The notes: generated by a model not told the origin, from the letters alone. Numbered from the stretch's first letter, positions 6,152 to 11,981 are shown. The stretch is DNA of 13,353 bases from DASQPE01 sp964519805 (GCA_964519805.1 CAZFKN010000089.1:1-13353); one strand, 5' to 3'. Program-made: numbers and translations.

Positions 6152-6502
6152 CTACGCGCGCCGGGGTCGGCGCGGCTTCTTGCGCCGGGCGGCCGCCAGC
6201 GCACCCTCGACCCACGGGCGCAGAGCTTCCGGATCGTCCAGCAGACCCTCGGGCACCGCGTAGTATTGCATGGCCTCGCTGGCGGCCCCCATCGGCCGGA
6301 ACGGGCCCATGCCTCGGGCCTCGAAGTCCGGACGGTTCGTGTCGTCGACCTTGAAGTAGACCGTGTCGTCGTCGATCAAGGCGAAGAAGAGCTGGCCGCT
6401 GTAGATCCCCACGCCACCGAACATGGCTCGGCCGCGCACGCTGGTCGTGGTGCGGGCGAGCTGCTCGAGGACGAAGGTTCGGAAGCTGGGACGAACGCTC
6501 AC
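6152..6502 (-). CDS. TfoX/Sxy N-terminal domain protein
   Basis: A 116-aa protein consisting of the TfoX/Sxy N-terminal domain alone. Signature segments are VRGRAMFGGVGIYSGQLFFA (residues 22-41), LIDDDTVYFKVDDTNRPDFE and the MQYYAVPEGLLDDPEALRPW region. The C-terminal domain of competence regulator TfoX is missing, as is usual for the many stand-alone family members; these are not known to control competence. The tail RRKKPRRPRRA is strongly basic and could contact nucleic acid. The start is a GTG at 6502, nine bases after the DUF1801 stop, with a weak AGGG before it, so the two genes are probably co-transcribed. Both belong to small-domain families frequently found together. Confidence 0.9.
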   Translation of the reverse strand: MSVRPSFRTFVLEQLARTTTSVRGRAMFGGVGIYSGQLFFALIDDDTVYFKVDDTNRPDFEARGMGPFRPMGAASEAMQYYAVPEGLLDDPEALRPWVEGALAAARRKKPRRPRRA

Positions 6503-6511
6503 TTCGACGCC

Positions 6512-6874
6512 CTAGGCCTTCCGCCGCAGCTCGGCGATCCGCGCTTTCACCAGGCGCTTGACGAGCGCCGCTGGGGGCGCCTTCGATAGCGGAAATCGGA
6601 TCGTCCCCTTCGACATCTCGTAACCCTCGAGGGCCTTCGCATGCGCCCGCGTGATGGCCGCGGTCATCGGATACAGGCTGCTGTGACGCTTCCAGGCAGC
6701 GTACCAGATCAGCGACCGCCCCTCGAGCCTGAAGCCGGGAATCCCGTAGCTGAATCCCTCCTCGGCGTCGGGGGCCGCCGAGCGGATCGCGTCACGCAGC
6801 TTCCGGAGGTGTCGCCGGGCATCCGGGGCCAGGGACGTAAAGTAGGTGCGCACTTGTGCATTCTGAGACATCAT
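6512..6874 (-). CDS. DUF1801 (YdhG-like) protein
   Basis: A 120-aa protein of the DUF1801/YdhG family, CyaY-like fold. Some relatives are annotated as iron chaperones on the basis of fold only. Landmarks are VRTYFTSLAPDARRHLRKLR, AIRSAAPDAEEGFSYGIPGF, SLIWYAAWKRHSSLYPM and the family ending LEGYEMSKGTIRFPLSKAPP followed by ALVKRLVKARIAEL. Three in-frame starts lie together (GTG 6877, ATG 6874, ATG 6871). I choose 6874 because TACGTT lies six bases before it, which fits a leaderless -10, and no ribosome binding site is present; a -35 is not evident. It heads a two-gene unit with the TfoX-N gene and is divergent from the small plus-strand gene at 6988. Confidence 0.9.
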   Translation of the reverse strand: MMSQNAQVRTYFTSLAPDARRHLRKLRDAIRSAAPDAEEGFSYGIPGFRLEGRSLIWYAAWKRHSSLYPMTAAITRAHAKALEGYEMSKGTIRFPLSKAPPAALVKRLVKARIAELRRKA

Positions 6875-6905
6875 CACGGCAACGTAACAATCGGTTCACG
6901 AGGTG

Positions 6906-6930
6906 CGGGCCGCGCTTGCCGCGCGGCCCG
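6906..6930. repeat. Strong GC hairpin in a divergent intergenic region
   Basis: A perfect 10-bp inverted repeat, CGGGCCGCGC and GCGCGGCCCG, around a 5-base loop TTGCC. It lies between two divergent genes (starts at 6874 and 6988), so it cannot be a normal terminator for either, and no T-run follows on either strand. It could be an operator or a structured 5' leader. Confidence 0.6.
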
Positions 6931-6987
6931 TCCGGGGGCACGTTCCACAACCCTCTCCCCAACGATATCCCACCCTCCGGAGCCGGT

Positions 6988-7218
6988 ATGAGCGACGAGC
7001 CGAGACAGTCGATCCAGGTAGCTCTCACCCCCGAACAACAAGCCCTGATCGAGCGACTGTCCGGCCAGCACGCCGAGATGCTCGAGCTGACGCCCGAGCC
7101 GGAGAACCCGAGCGGCGGCACCGGCCAGACGCTGAGGTTCCGGTGGCGCCTCTCCGCCGCAACCGGCATTCCCCGCCAGCAATGGACCGGGGACGACAAG
7201 CCCGCCCCAGGTCGCTGA
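6988..7218 (+). CDS. Small protein of unknown function
   Basis: A 76-aa protein, one of only two plus-strand genes in the window. It begins MSDEPRQSIQVALTPEQQAL, followed by IERLSGQHAEMLELTPEPEN and a C-terminal stretch GQTLRFRWRLSAATGIPRQQ. The Q-V-x-LTPEQQALIERLSG part looks like a short amphipathic helix segment also seen in small uncharacterised proteins. There is no TM segment or signal peptide. The ATG is preceded by GGAG with a five-base spacer, which selects this start over an upstream in-frame ATG at 6856. The gene converges on the cysteine-synthase-like gene, with 16 bp between stop codons. Confidence 0.6.
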   Translation: MSDEPRQSIQVALTPEQQALIERLSGQHAEMLELTPEPENPSGGTGQTLRFRWRLSAATGIPRQQWTGDDKPAPGR

Positions 7219-7243
7219 TGGCGCCGGCCCGGCGTCAGCCATC
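7217..7243. terminator. Possible bidirectional hairpin between convergent genes
   Basis: GATGGC (7217-7222) pairs with GCCATC (7238-7243) around a GC-rich interior that itself can fold. It straddles the 16 bp between two convergent stop codons, where a shared terminator would be expected. There is no T-run, so support is weak. Confidence 0.25.
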
Positions 7244-7905
7244 CGCGTGGCCCCGCTGGTAAACATCCGTGTTGAGGTACTTGAGGCCGGAGTCCGCCAT
7301 GAGCGTGACCACGGTGGCACCGGGCCCCAGCCCCTGCGCGACCTGAATCGCGGCGACGACGTTGGCGCCGGACGACGTCCCCGCGAAGAGACCCTCCTCC
7401 CGAGCCAGGCGCCGCGCCATGGCCTTCGCGTCCGCGGTGGCGACCGGGACGATCTGGTCGACGAGCGATGGCTCCCAGAGTGGAGGCGTGTACCCGATCC
7501 CGACGCCTTCGATCTTGTGCGGCCCCGCCGAACCCCCCGACAACACCGATGATTCAGCCGGCTCGACGACGGCGATCCTGACGCGCGGTTTGTAGCGCTT
7601 GAGCACGGTGGCGACCCCGCGCGACGACGCGGCGGTGCCCACGCAGTGCACGAAGGCGTCGACCCCTCCCTCGGTCTGCGCCCAGATCTCCTCGCCCAAC
7701 CCGAAGTAGCCCGCGATGCTGTCGACGTTCTTGAGCTGGTCGGTCCAGTACGTGTGCGGCGCCTGGCTCAGCGCACGGGCGGCCTCGATCATGTCGAGGA
7801 TCAGCTTCCTGGTGGTCCGACCGCCTTCGCTCGGCACGAGCGTCAGCTCGGCGCCCAGGGCCGCCATCTGATCCAGCTTTTCCCGGCTGAACGCGTCCGA
7901 GCTGA
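7235..7905 (-). CDS. Cysteine-synthase-like PLP enzyme, C-terminal two-thirds (5' end lost in gap)
   Basis: About 222 residues of a fold-type II PLP-dependent enzyme related to cysteine synthase. Seen: REKLDQMAALGAELTLVPSE (cofactor-domain helix and strand), the segment LSQAPHTYWTDQLKN, FVHCVGTAASSRGVATVLKR, VVEPAESSVLSGGSAGPHKI, EGVGIGYTPPLW, the C-terminal cofactor loop EEGLFAGTSSGANVVAA and the serine of MADSGLKYLNTDVY that normally contacts the PLP ring. The catalytic lysine and substrate-binding loop lie in the missing part. The phosphate-binding loop, GTGGT in classical cysteine synthases, reads GTAAS here, so this is a divergent subgroup and sulfur specificity should not be assumed. 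The stop at 7235 faces a plus-strand gene. The sequence before the gap does not belong to this protein. Confidence 0.85.
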
Positions 7906-8005
7906 NNNNNNNNNNNNNNNNNNNNNNNNNNNNNNNNNNNNNNNNNNNNNNNNNNNNNNNNNNNNNNNNNNNNNNNNNNNNNNNNNNNNNNNNNNNNNNN
8001 NNNNN
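7906..8005. other. Assembly gap (100 N) hiding a gene boundary
   Basis: Exactly 100 undetermined bases. The left side encodes the middle of a cysteine-synthase-like enzyme, and the right side encodes the first 20 residues of what looks like a methyltransferase in a different frame. One hundred bases cannot hold the missing part of either protein, so the true gap is probably about 1 kb or more. Confidence 1.
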
Positions 8006-8067
8006 TCCGCCTCGCTCGCAAAATCGCCGTACACGTTGTTGTAGAGATCGACGGGTGTGGTCGGCAC
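8006..8067 (-). CDS. Probable SAM-dependent methyltransferase, N-terminal 20 residues
   Basis: The frame starts at a GTG (8067) preceded by GGGAGG with a four-base spacer, which is the strongest ribosome binding site nearby, and reads VPTTPVDLYNNVYGDFASEA before entering the gap. The LYNNxYGDFASEA pattern is how a group of class I methyltransferases begins (followed in relatives by a VRRETYGEDxGQxSW segment). It does not resemble the start of a cysteine synthase. The gene begins 26 bases after the CSGEC membrane protein stop, in the same run. Everything after residue 20 is unseen, so the identification rests on a short stretch. Confidence 0.55.
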
Positions 8068-8093
8068 GGGGCCTCCCGGGTGTCGCGTCCCCT

Positions 8094-8369
8094 TCACGAT
8101 TTCTGGCGGGCAAGTTGCCGGCGGGCGAGCGCGATCAGCGCAACCAGCGAAAGCACGAGGAGTAGCGGGTAGATCGCCAGCAGGTCCAGCCGGATGTTGC
8201 ACTCGCCGCTACAGAGCCAGCGGTGTCGCATGGCGGTTTCATAGGCGCTGTACCCCAACCACGCGACCGCGGCGACCGCGCCGGTGGGGCGCCGGGACAC
8301 CCAGTAGCCGGCCAGGAAGAGCCCCCCGATCACGGCCGCGAGGGCTGGATGCTCGATGAAGAGGTCCAT
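8094..8369 (-). CDS. Small membrane protein with CSGEC motif
   Basis: A 91-aa protein with three predicted membrane segments: LAAVIGGLFLAGYWV (about residues 10-24), AVAAVAWLGYSAYETAM (31-47) and IYPLLLVLSLVALIALA (66-82). Between the second and third lies RHRWLCSGECNIRLDLLAIY with two cysteines two residues apart on either side of GE. I recall uncharacterised homologues sharing LCSGECNIRxDLLxIYPLL. The function is unknown; the Cys pair could form a disulfide or bind a metal. Its ATG overlaps the stop of the upstream gene by one base (TGATG), so expression is coupled to that HTH-like membrane protein. Confidence 0.8.
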   Translation of the reverse strand: MDLFIEHPALAAVIGGLFLAGYWVSRRPTGAVAAVAWLGYSAYETAMRHRWLCSGECNIRLDLLAIYPLLLVLSLVALIALARRQLARQKS

Positions 8370-9076
8370 CACTCTCGCGGGAGGGGTGGTGGATGCGGAG
8401 GGGGTGACCCCGGTGGAAGAGCGAGTCGCGCGGTGATGCCTTCCATCTGCCGCCCGCGCAACCGCGCCCAGCCCGGCACCCGGAGCGCCCCGTTGGCGAA
8501 CAGGCCGAGGCCCGCGGTGGCGAGAAACACGATCCCCGGCACGGCATGGGCGACGGTGCCGCCGACCGCGGTCGCGACGGCGAGCGCTGCGGAGACTCCA
8601 AGAACGCCAAGCCCCGCTCTCATCGAGGCGCGGGCGTTGCCGTTGACCGTGCCGAGCCGAAGGCGGTGACCGCTCGGGGTCGGCTCGACCAGCACGTGAA
8701 GATTTCCGTTGGTCCACTGGCGCAGGGAGCCTTCGGATCGGACGGTCCCCCGGGCGTTGAAGACGTCGCGCAGCTCCCCCACGAGCTGTTCCCATTCCTC
8801 GTCCGAAAGCCACCGATTGAGGGCAACCGTGCGCCCCACTCCGATCGGCAGGCCGAGGAACGTCCGCGACATCGCCCGTCCGCGGAGATCGAGGGACTGG
8901 GCGGCCCGGGCCACCGCGCCCGGCGAAATACCGACTTCCCGGCCGATGTCCTGAAGCTCAGTGAGGGTCAAACCCTGATCCGGCGGCGGGTGGAGCAGAG
9001 TCGGCTGCGGGCCCTCGGCCGCCGCGAGGAAGATCGCCGCGACCTCCTCGTCGTTGTAGCGTCGGGGATCGGTCAT
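8369..9076 (-). CDS. HTH-like domain plus two-TM protein of unknown function
   Basis: A 235-aa protein. The N-terminus MTDPRRYNDEEVAAIFLAAA is followed at 36-62 by GLTLTELQDIGREVGISPGA and VARAAQSLDL, a compact helical segment that looks like a helix-turn-helix. I have seen this TLxELQxIGxEVGI module at the N-terminus of uncharacterised membrane proteins from soil phyla. The middle (70-145) is soluble, with WLSDEEWEQLVGELRDVFNA and WTNGNLHVLVEPTPSGHRLR. Hydrophobic segments follow at about 154-172 (AGLGVLGVSAALAVATAVGG) and 178-197 (VPGIVFLATAGLGLFANGA). The tail is proline-rich (PPGSPPPHPPPLPRE). Start ATG 9076 has no obvious ribosome binding site. It is first in a run with the CSGEC protein and the methyltransferase, and divergent from DUF1203. 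Confidence 0.8.
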   Translation of the reverse strand: MTDPRRYNDEEVAAIFLAAAEGPQPTLLHPPPDQGLTLTELQDIGREVGISPGAVARAAQSLDLRGRAMSRTFLGLPIGVGRTVALNRWLSDEEWEQLVGELRDVFNARGTVRSEGSLRQWTNGNLHVLVEPTPSGHRLRLGTVNGNARASMRAGLGVLGVSAALAVATAVGGTVAHAVPGIVFLATAGLGLFANGALRVPGWARLRGRQMEGITARLALPPGSPPPHPPPLPRE

Positions 9077-9114
9077 GGTCGTTCAAGATCGCTGCGAGGG
9101 CAGTCCGGGGCAAA

Positions 9115-9124
9115 TTGCGCGCAA
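9115..9124. promoter_or_regulatory. Palindrome TTGCGCGCAA in a divergent intergenic region
   Basis: A perfect 10-bp palindrome near the middle of the 114 bp between divergent starts at 9076 and 9191. Its position suits an operator for one or both genes, but short GC palindromes arise by chance at this base composition. Confidence 0.25.
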
Positions 9125-9190
9125 GAAACGGATAGCCCGCGCGCGGCCGCCCGGCTAGCGTGCTCCGGTATCGATCACAGGAGCACCAAA

Positions 9191-9652
9191 GTGCCGTTTC
9201 GCATCGCCGGCATTCCGAGCAGCCTGGCCGCCGACGTGCGCCAGTCGCTCCGGTCGCCACAGTACGGCCATCCCGCCCACCGGGAAACGGCGACCGGGTA
9301 CGGCCCATGCCGCCTCTGTCTCCGCACCTTCCACGAGGGGATCGAGGAGCGGATCCTCTTCACGTATCAGCCGTTCAGTGATCCCGCCAGCGTGCCGGCT
9401 CCCGGGCCGGTCTTCATCCATGCGGCCCCGTGCGAGCGCTACGACTCGCCTGCGTTGCCGCCGGACTTCCGATCGCTGCCCCTGCTGTTCGAGGCGTACG
9501 GCCCGGGCGGCGAGCCCCTCGGCCGCGAGCGGGTGCGGGCGGCGGAACCGGAGGCGGTGCTCGAACGCCTTTTCGCCGCGACCGGTGCGGAGTATGTGCA
9601 CATCCGCAACGAGGAGGCGGGGTGCTTCATGGCCCGCGTCGACCGGTCCTAG
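9191..9652 (+). CDS. DUF1203 domain protein
   Basis: A 153-aa protein of the DUF1203 family (function unknown, normally about 150 aa). It starts VPFRIAGIPSSLAADVRQSL and has the family core TGYGPCRLCLRTFHEGIEER, ILFTYQPFSDPASVPAPGPV, FIHAAPCERYDSPALPPDFR and the C-terminal AATGAEYVHIRNEEAGCFMA. Four cysteines are present (the CRLC pair, APCERY and AGCF); the first three lie near conserved blocks and could be structural or bind a metal, which is inference only. The start is a GTG at 9191 with AGGAG seven bases upstream. The long open frame extending left of it is antisense shadow of the 8369-9076 gene. It converges with the ABM gene. Confidence 0.9.
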   Translation: MPFRIAGIPSSLAADVRQSLRSPQYGHPAHRETATGYGPCRLCLRTFHEGIEERILFTYQPFSDPASVPAPGPVFIHAAPCERYDSPALPPDFRSLPLLFEAYGPGGEPLGRERVRAAEPEAVLERLFAATGAEYVHIRNEEAGCFMARVDRS

Positions 9653-9680
9653 CGCTGCTCACGCCGCACCAGGAGCGCGC
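9652..9680. terminator. Possible hairpin between convergent genes
   Basis: GCGC(t)GCTC pairs with GAGCGCGC around a 12-base loop, just after the DUF1203 stop and in the 50-bp gap before the converging ABM gene. It has a bulge and no T-run, so it is only a weak terminator candidate. Confidence 0.2.
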
Positions 9681-9702
9681 GAGGGGCTCTGTCCGCACGC
9701 GT

Positions 9703-9996
9703 TCATAGTCCGTAGCCGGCGATCGGTGCTGTCTCGACCCGATTGCTGAACCCGGCAATCAGCGGCCGTCCCTTCGCGATCGCGGCCTTGACGCCCGGCA
9801 GACCCAGGGACGCCCGGTGTTCGACCTGCGTGTTCCACACCTCCGTGATCCACAGTGCGTCGGGATCGGCGGGGTCCGCGGCAATCACGTAGCTCAGGCA
9901 GCCGGGCATCCCTTGCGTGCCCTCGAGGAGAATCGTCGCGAGTGCATCACGCTGGCCGGGCACCGCGGTCATTTTGCCTATCAAGCCGTACATCAT
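9703..9996 (-). CDS. Antibiotic biosynthesis monooxygenase (ABM) domain protein
   Basis: A 97-aa protein with a single ABM fold (ferredoxin-like dimeric barrel), the group that includes the quinol monooxygenase YgiN and cofactor-free oxygenases. Recognisable order: MYGLIGKMTAVPGQRDALAT, ILLEGTQGMPGCLSYVIAAD, PDALWITEVWNTQVEHRASL and the helix GVKAAIAKGRPLIAGF. The E-V-W-x-x-x-x-x-H pattern is typical. The substrate cannot be inferred, and many members have none demonstrated. Two adjacent ATGs (9996, 9993) overlap the upstream stop by four or one bases; I use the first. It is coupled to the SnoaL-like gene upstream, a combination seen among polyketide-type and detoxification genes, although no such cluster is here. 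Confidence 0.88.
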   Translation of the reverse strand: MMYGLIGKMTAVPGQRDALATILLEGTQGMPGCLSYVIAADPADPDALWITEVWNTQVEHRASLGLPGVKAAIAKGRPLIAGFSNRVETAPIAGYGL

Positions 9997-10403
9997 GGCT
10001 CCGCGCCGGAGTTCAACTGCCTCTGGTACTCCGCTTCGTCGAAGTGCCCCATGGATCGCGCGACCAGACCGTCGGCGCCGATTTCCCATTCTTCGTAGCC
10101 GCTGATACGAACGGCGTTGCCGGTACCGCGGGGACCCGTGTTGGTCCCGGTCAGCGTCCAGCGGTAGACGGCATGATCGCGGCCCTCCAGGGTAACATCG
10201 TCCATCATCACGACCAGATCCGGAAAGGCGGTCATGAAGCTCTGCGCGGCCGCGGCGATCGCCGCTCGCCCGACGGACGGCGCGCCGTCGTTGATCGTGA
10301 GCGACCCGGCTTCGGCGAAGAACGCGGCCACGCTCGGCGCGCGCTGGCTGCACCAGGCGGTCGTGTAGCGGGTGGCGAAGTCTCTGAGCTGGGCCGCGTT
10401 CAT
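9993..10403 (-). CDS. SnoaL-like NTF2-fold protein
   Basis: A 136-aa protein of the SnoaL-like/DUF4440-type NTF2 superfamily, a cone-shaped fold used for ligand binding, cyclisation or hydrolysis. Seen: LRDFATRYTTAWCSQRAPSV (first helix), FFAEAGSLTINDGAPSVGRA, AAIAAAAQSFMTAFPDLVVM, the strand pair HAVYRWTLTGTNTGPRGTGN and the ending GYEEWEIGADGLVARSMGHF with the common DEAEYQRQL tail. The start at 10403 is supported by AGGGAGG three bases upstream. The stop overlaps the ABM start, so the two form a unit. It is unrelated in sequence detail to the SnoaL-like half of the GNAT fusion at 2534, although the fold is the same. The substrate is unknown. Confidence 0.88.
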   Translation of the reverse strand: MNAAQLRDFATRYTTAWCSQRAPSVAAFFAEAGSLTINDGAPSVGRAAIAAAAQSFMTAFPDLVVMMDDVTLEGRDHAVYRWTLTGTNTGPRGTGNAVRISGYEEWEIGADGLVARSMGHFDEAEYQRQLNSGAEP

Positions 10404-10451
10404 GAGCCTCCCTCGAGGCTTGCAGACTCGCCTCACCGCGTTGCGCGGGAC

Positions 10452-10772
10452 CTAGGGCTGCGGCCCCACGCGGCGGCCTTCCGGTCCCTGCGCCAGCACC
10501 CGTTCGGCGAAATCCAGGCGCTCCTGCGCCTCGCTCAGCTCCCGCCGCACGTTGCCCACCTCGAGCTCGAGCGCCTCGAGCCGAGCGGGCAGCTCGCTCG
10601 CGACGGGGCCCCGCCGCAGTCGCTGGGCCCATAACCCAAACCCCAGCGCCAGCGCTGCGTGAATCGAGGCGTGCCACGGCTCGGCTGATGCGGCCGCAAA
10701 GCCGACCCCAGCCAGGTTGACGGCGCTCAGCACGATGGCGATCGGGAACCAAACCGCGGGCTTGAAGGTCAT
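10452..10772 (-). CDS. Small membrane protein with C-terminal coiled coil
   Basis: A 106-aa protein of unrecognised family. Residues 7-28 (VWFPIAIVLSAVNLAGVGFA) and about 35-50 (ASIHAALALGFGLWAQ) are hydrophobic and probably span the membrane. Residues 58-96 (ASELPARLEALELEVGNVRR, ELSEAQERLDFAERVLAQ) are a charged heptad-like helix, likely a short coiled coil on the cytoplasmic side. The ATG at 10772 overlaps the DinB stop (ATGA), so it is the second gene of a pair. Similar TM-plus-coiled-coil proteins are common and mostly uncharacterised. Confidence 0.75.
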   Translation of the reverse strand: MTFKPAVWFPIAIVLSAVNLAGVGFAAASAEPWHASIHAALALGFGLWAQRLRRGPVASELPARLEALELEVGNVRRELSEAQERLDFAERVLAQGPEGRRVGPQP

Positions 10773-11275
10773 GGCGAGATCCTGCCGAGTTGCCCGCGAT
10801 GATGCTGCGTGTGGATCTCCTGCAGCCGGACGAAATCGATCAGCGGCAGCCGGCCGAAGAACGGGTGGTCGAGGGTGTCGGCCTGGGTCGCGCCGGCATC
10901 CTGCTCGAAGGCGGCGGCTGCCGCCCGCAACCGTTCGAGCAGCTCTGCTGGCGCAGCGGGTGACGCCCCCGGCCGAAAGATCTTCAGCGTCTTGCTGCCC
11001 GGAATGAAGCGACCGCGCCGCAGGACGGGGTTGAGCCCGAACTTGCGAATCAGCGGCCGAAGGAGACGCGGGGCCGCCGCGCCGGTCGCGCGCCCGTGGA
11101 GGACGCCACGATTGACCTCGTACGTCAGCGCGAGGTGCTCGGCGACCTGACCTGGAGACCACTTGCCGGTCGCCCGCGGTTGACTCCACTGCGCCGCCGG
11201 TACGCCGCGTGCCGCCGTGAGAAACGCCTCGACGGCTTGGTGGTGGGTGAGTAGCTCAGTCTGGAGATCCGACAT
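10769..11275 (-). CDS. DinB-like (DUF1569-type) putative metalloprotein
   Basis: A 168-aa four-helix-bundle protein of the DinB/YfiT superfamily. The three expected metal-binding histidines are present: H47 in KWSPGQVAEHLALTYE and the pair H155 and H159 in LQEIHTQHHRGQLGRI. Relatives include thiol-dependent transferases (bacillithiol or mycothiol S-transferases), but the thiol partner cannot be told from this sequence. The start at 11275 is supported by AGGAG six bases upstream. The stop overlaps the ATG of the small TM/coiled-coil gene. Directly upstream lies a remnant of a short-chain dehydrogenase. Confidence 0.9.
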   Translation of the reverse strand: MSDLQTELLTHHQAVEAFLTAARGVPAAQWSQPRATGKWSPGQVAEHLALTYEVNRGVLHGRATGAAAPRLLRPLIRKFGLNPVLRRGRFIPGSKTLKIFRPGASPAAPAELLERLRAAAAAFEQDAGATQADTLDHPFFGRLPLIDFVRLQEIHTQHHRGQLGRISP

Positions 11276-11296
11276 AACCCGCTCCTGATGTCGCTG

Positions 11297-11401
11297 TCAC
11301 GCCCCGGCGCGCGCGTCCACCCCCCGATCCGGGTTCCGCATGGTCGCGGCCACCTTGTGGCCGGCTCGACCAAAGGCGAGCGCGGTTGCGAAGCCGCATA
11401 C
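11297..11401 (-). pseudogene. Short-chain dehydrogenase/reductase N-terminal remnant
   Basis: A 34-codon stretch ending in TGA reads VCGFATALAFGRAGHKVAAT then MRNPDRGVDARAGA. This closely matches the beginning of short-chain dehydrogenases: the helix after the TGxxxGIG cofactor loop (GIGxATALAFARAGHKV) and the second strand with an arginine-bearing ATMRNPDR segment typical of one subfamily. The loop glycines before it and the roughly 200 residues after it, including the Tyr-x-x-x-Lys site, are missing, and there is no start codon. It sits in the 142 bp between the DinB and membrane-protein genes. It is best read as a decayed gene left by deletion. Confidence 0.6.
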
Positions 11402-11417
11402 CGGGGCTGGTTTCAGT

Positions 11418-11810
11418 TTACGGGCGCTTGGCTGACCCCAGCTCGTACAACTTGCCGCCCACCCAGCATTGCGGGATCGCCAGGGCAGCGAGCGCAATGG
11501 GATACCACCGCGGACCGAGGCCCCGATTCCAGGTGGCGACCACGCCCACCAGCCCCAGCAGCGTCCCCACATAGCCGAGCATCATCGCGTGCCGGAGCGG
11601 CCGATCTGGGGCGAGACGGGCGGTCAGCCAAGCCGCGCCGATGCTGATCACGATCCGATAGGCGGTCGCGACCAGGGCGAGTGCGTCACTGAGAGGCTGG
11701 TTCATCGGGGGATAGACGCCGAGCAGGTGCAGGAGGACGTCGACGAGGGTCGTGACCCCGACGGTGACCAGGACGCCCGCGACCACGGCCCAGACGGATG
11801 CCTTGGTCAT
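11418..11810 (-). CDS. Four-TM membrane protein of unknown function
   Basis: A 130-aa integral membrane protein. Predicted segments are VWAVVAGVLVTVGVTTLVDV (about 6-30), DALALVATAYRIVISIGAAW (42-61), MMLGYVGTLLGLVGVVATW (76-94) and WYPIALAALAIPQCWVGGKL (102-121). Between the first two lies LLGVYPPMNQPLS, and between the last two WNRGLGPRWYP. This VYPPxxxP...YR arrangement recurs in uncharacterised four-TM proteins. No transport or enzymatic motif is visible. The ATG at 11810 is 12 bases after the small basic protein's stop, so the two are likely co-transcribed. The ribosome binding site is weak. Confidence 0.82.
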   Translation of the reverse strand: MTKASVWAVVAGVLVTVGVTTLVDVLLHLLGVYPPMNQPLSDALALVATAYRIVISIGAAWLTARLAPDRPLRHAMMLGYVGTLLGLVGVVATWNRGLGPRWYPIALAALAIPQCWVGGKLYELGSAKRP

Positions 11811-11822
11811 GAGGACCCGTAC

Positions 11823-11981
11823 CTACTCGGCCGGCGGACCGTCGGGGGTGGGCTGGTCCGGCGTCTCTCCCTCCGCCGCCGCCTTGGCCCGGTCCAGTTT
11901 GCGCTGCGCCTTCTCTTCCTTCTTGCGCTGTCTCGTGAGCTCCTTCTGACGCTTCTCGAACCCATAGTTGCGCTTCGGCAC
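11823..11981 (-). CDS. Small basic/coiled-coil protein, KRNYGFEKRQKEL family
   Basis: A 52-aa protein easily missed because of its length. It reads VPKRNYGFEKRQKELTRQRK, KEEKAQRKLDRAKAAAEGET and PDQPTPDGPPAE. The N-terminal (P/A)KRNYxFEKRQKEL block followed by a Lys/Glu-rich helix and a disordered acidic-proline tail recurs in short proteins from many proteobacterial and soil genomes; its function is unknown. The start is the GTG at 11981, with GGGGAG five bases upstream; a second GTG at 11987 would add VP. The high charge density in the helix suggests nucleic-acid or ribosome association, which is inference. It precedes the four-TM gene on the same strand. Confidence 0.78.
   Translation of the reverse strand: MPKRNYGFEKRQKELTRQRKKEEKAQRKLDRAKAAAEGETPDQPTPDGPPAE

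Noticed and set aside
5249..6589. 446-codon open frame on the plus strand
   Set aside because: It lies antisense to the MarR-GNAT and TfoX genes, both of which have clear domain matches; its translation is low-complexity Gly/Glu/Arg text typical of GC-rich shadow frames.
7906..8113. Continuous frame joining MPARNREGDATPG... across the gap to the cysteine-synthase-like protein
   Set aside because: The part right of the gap in that frame has no protein-like character; a different frame with a good ribosome binding site carries the real N-terminus of another gene.
8546..9190. Long plus-strand frame leading into DUF1203
   Set aside because: It is antisense to the 8369-9076 gene; DUF1203 begins at 9191 with its own ribosome binding site.
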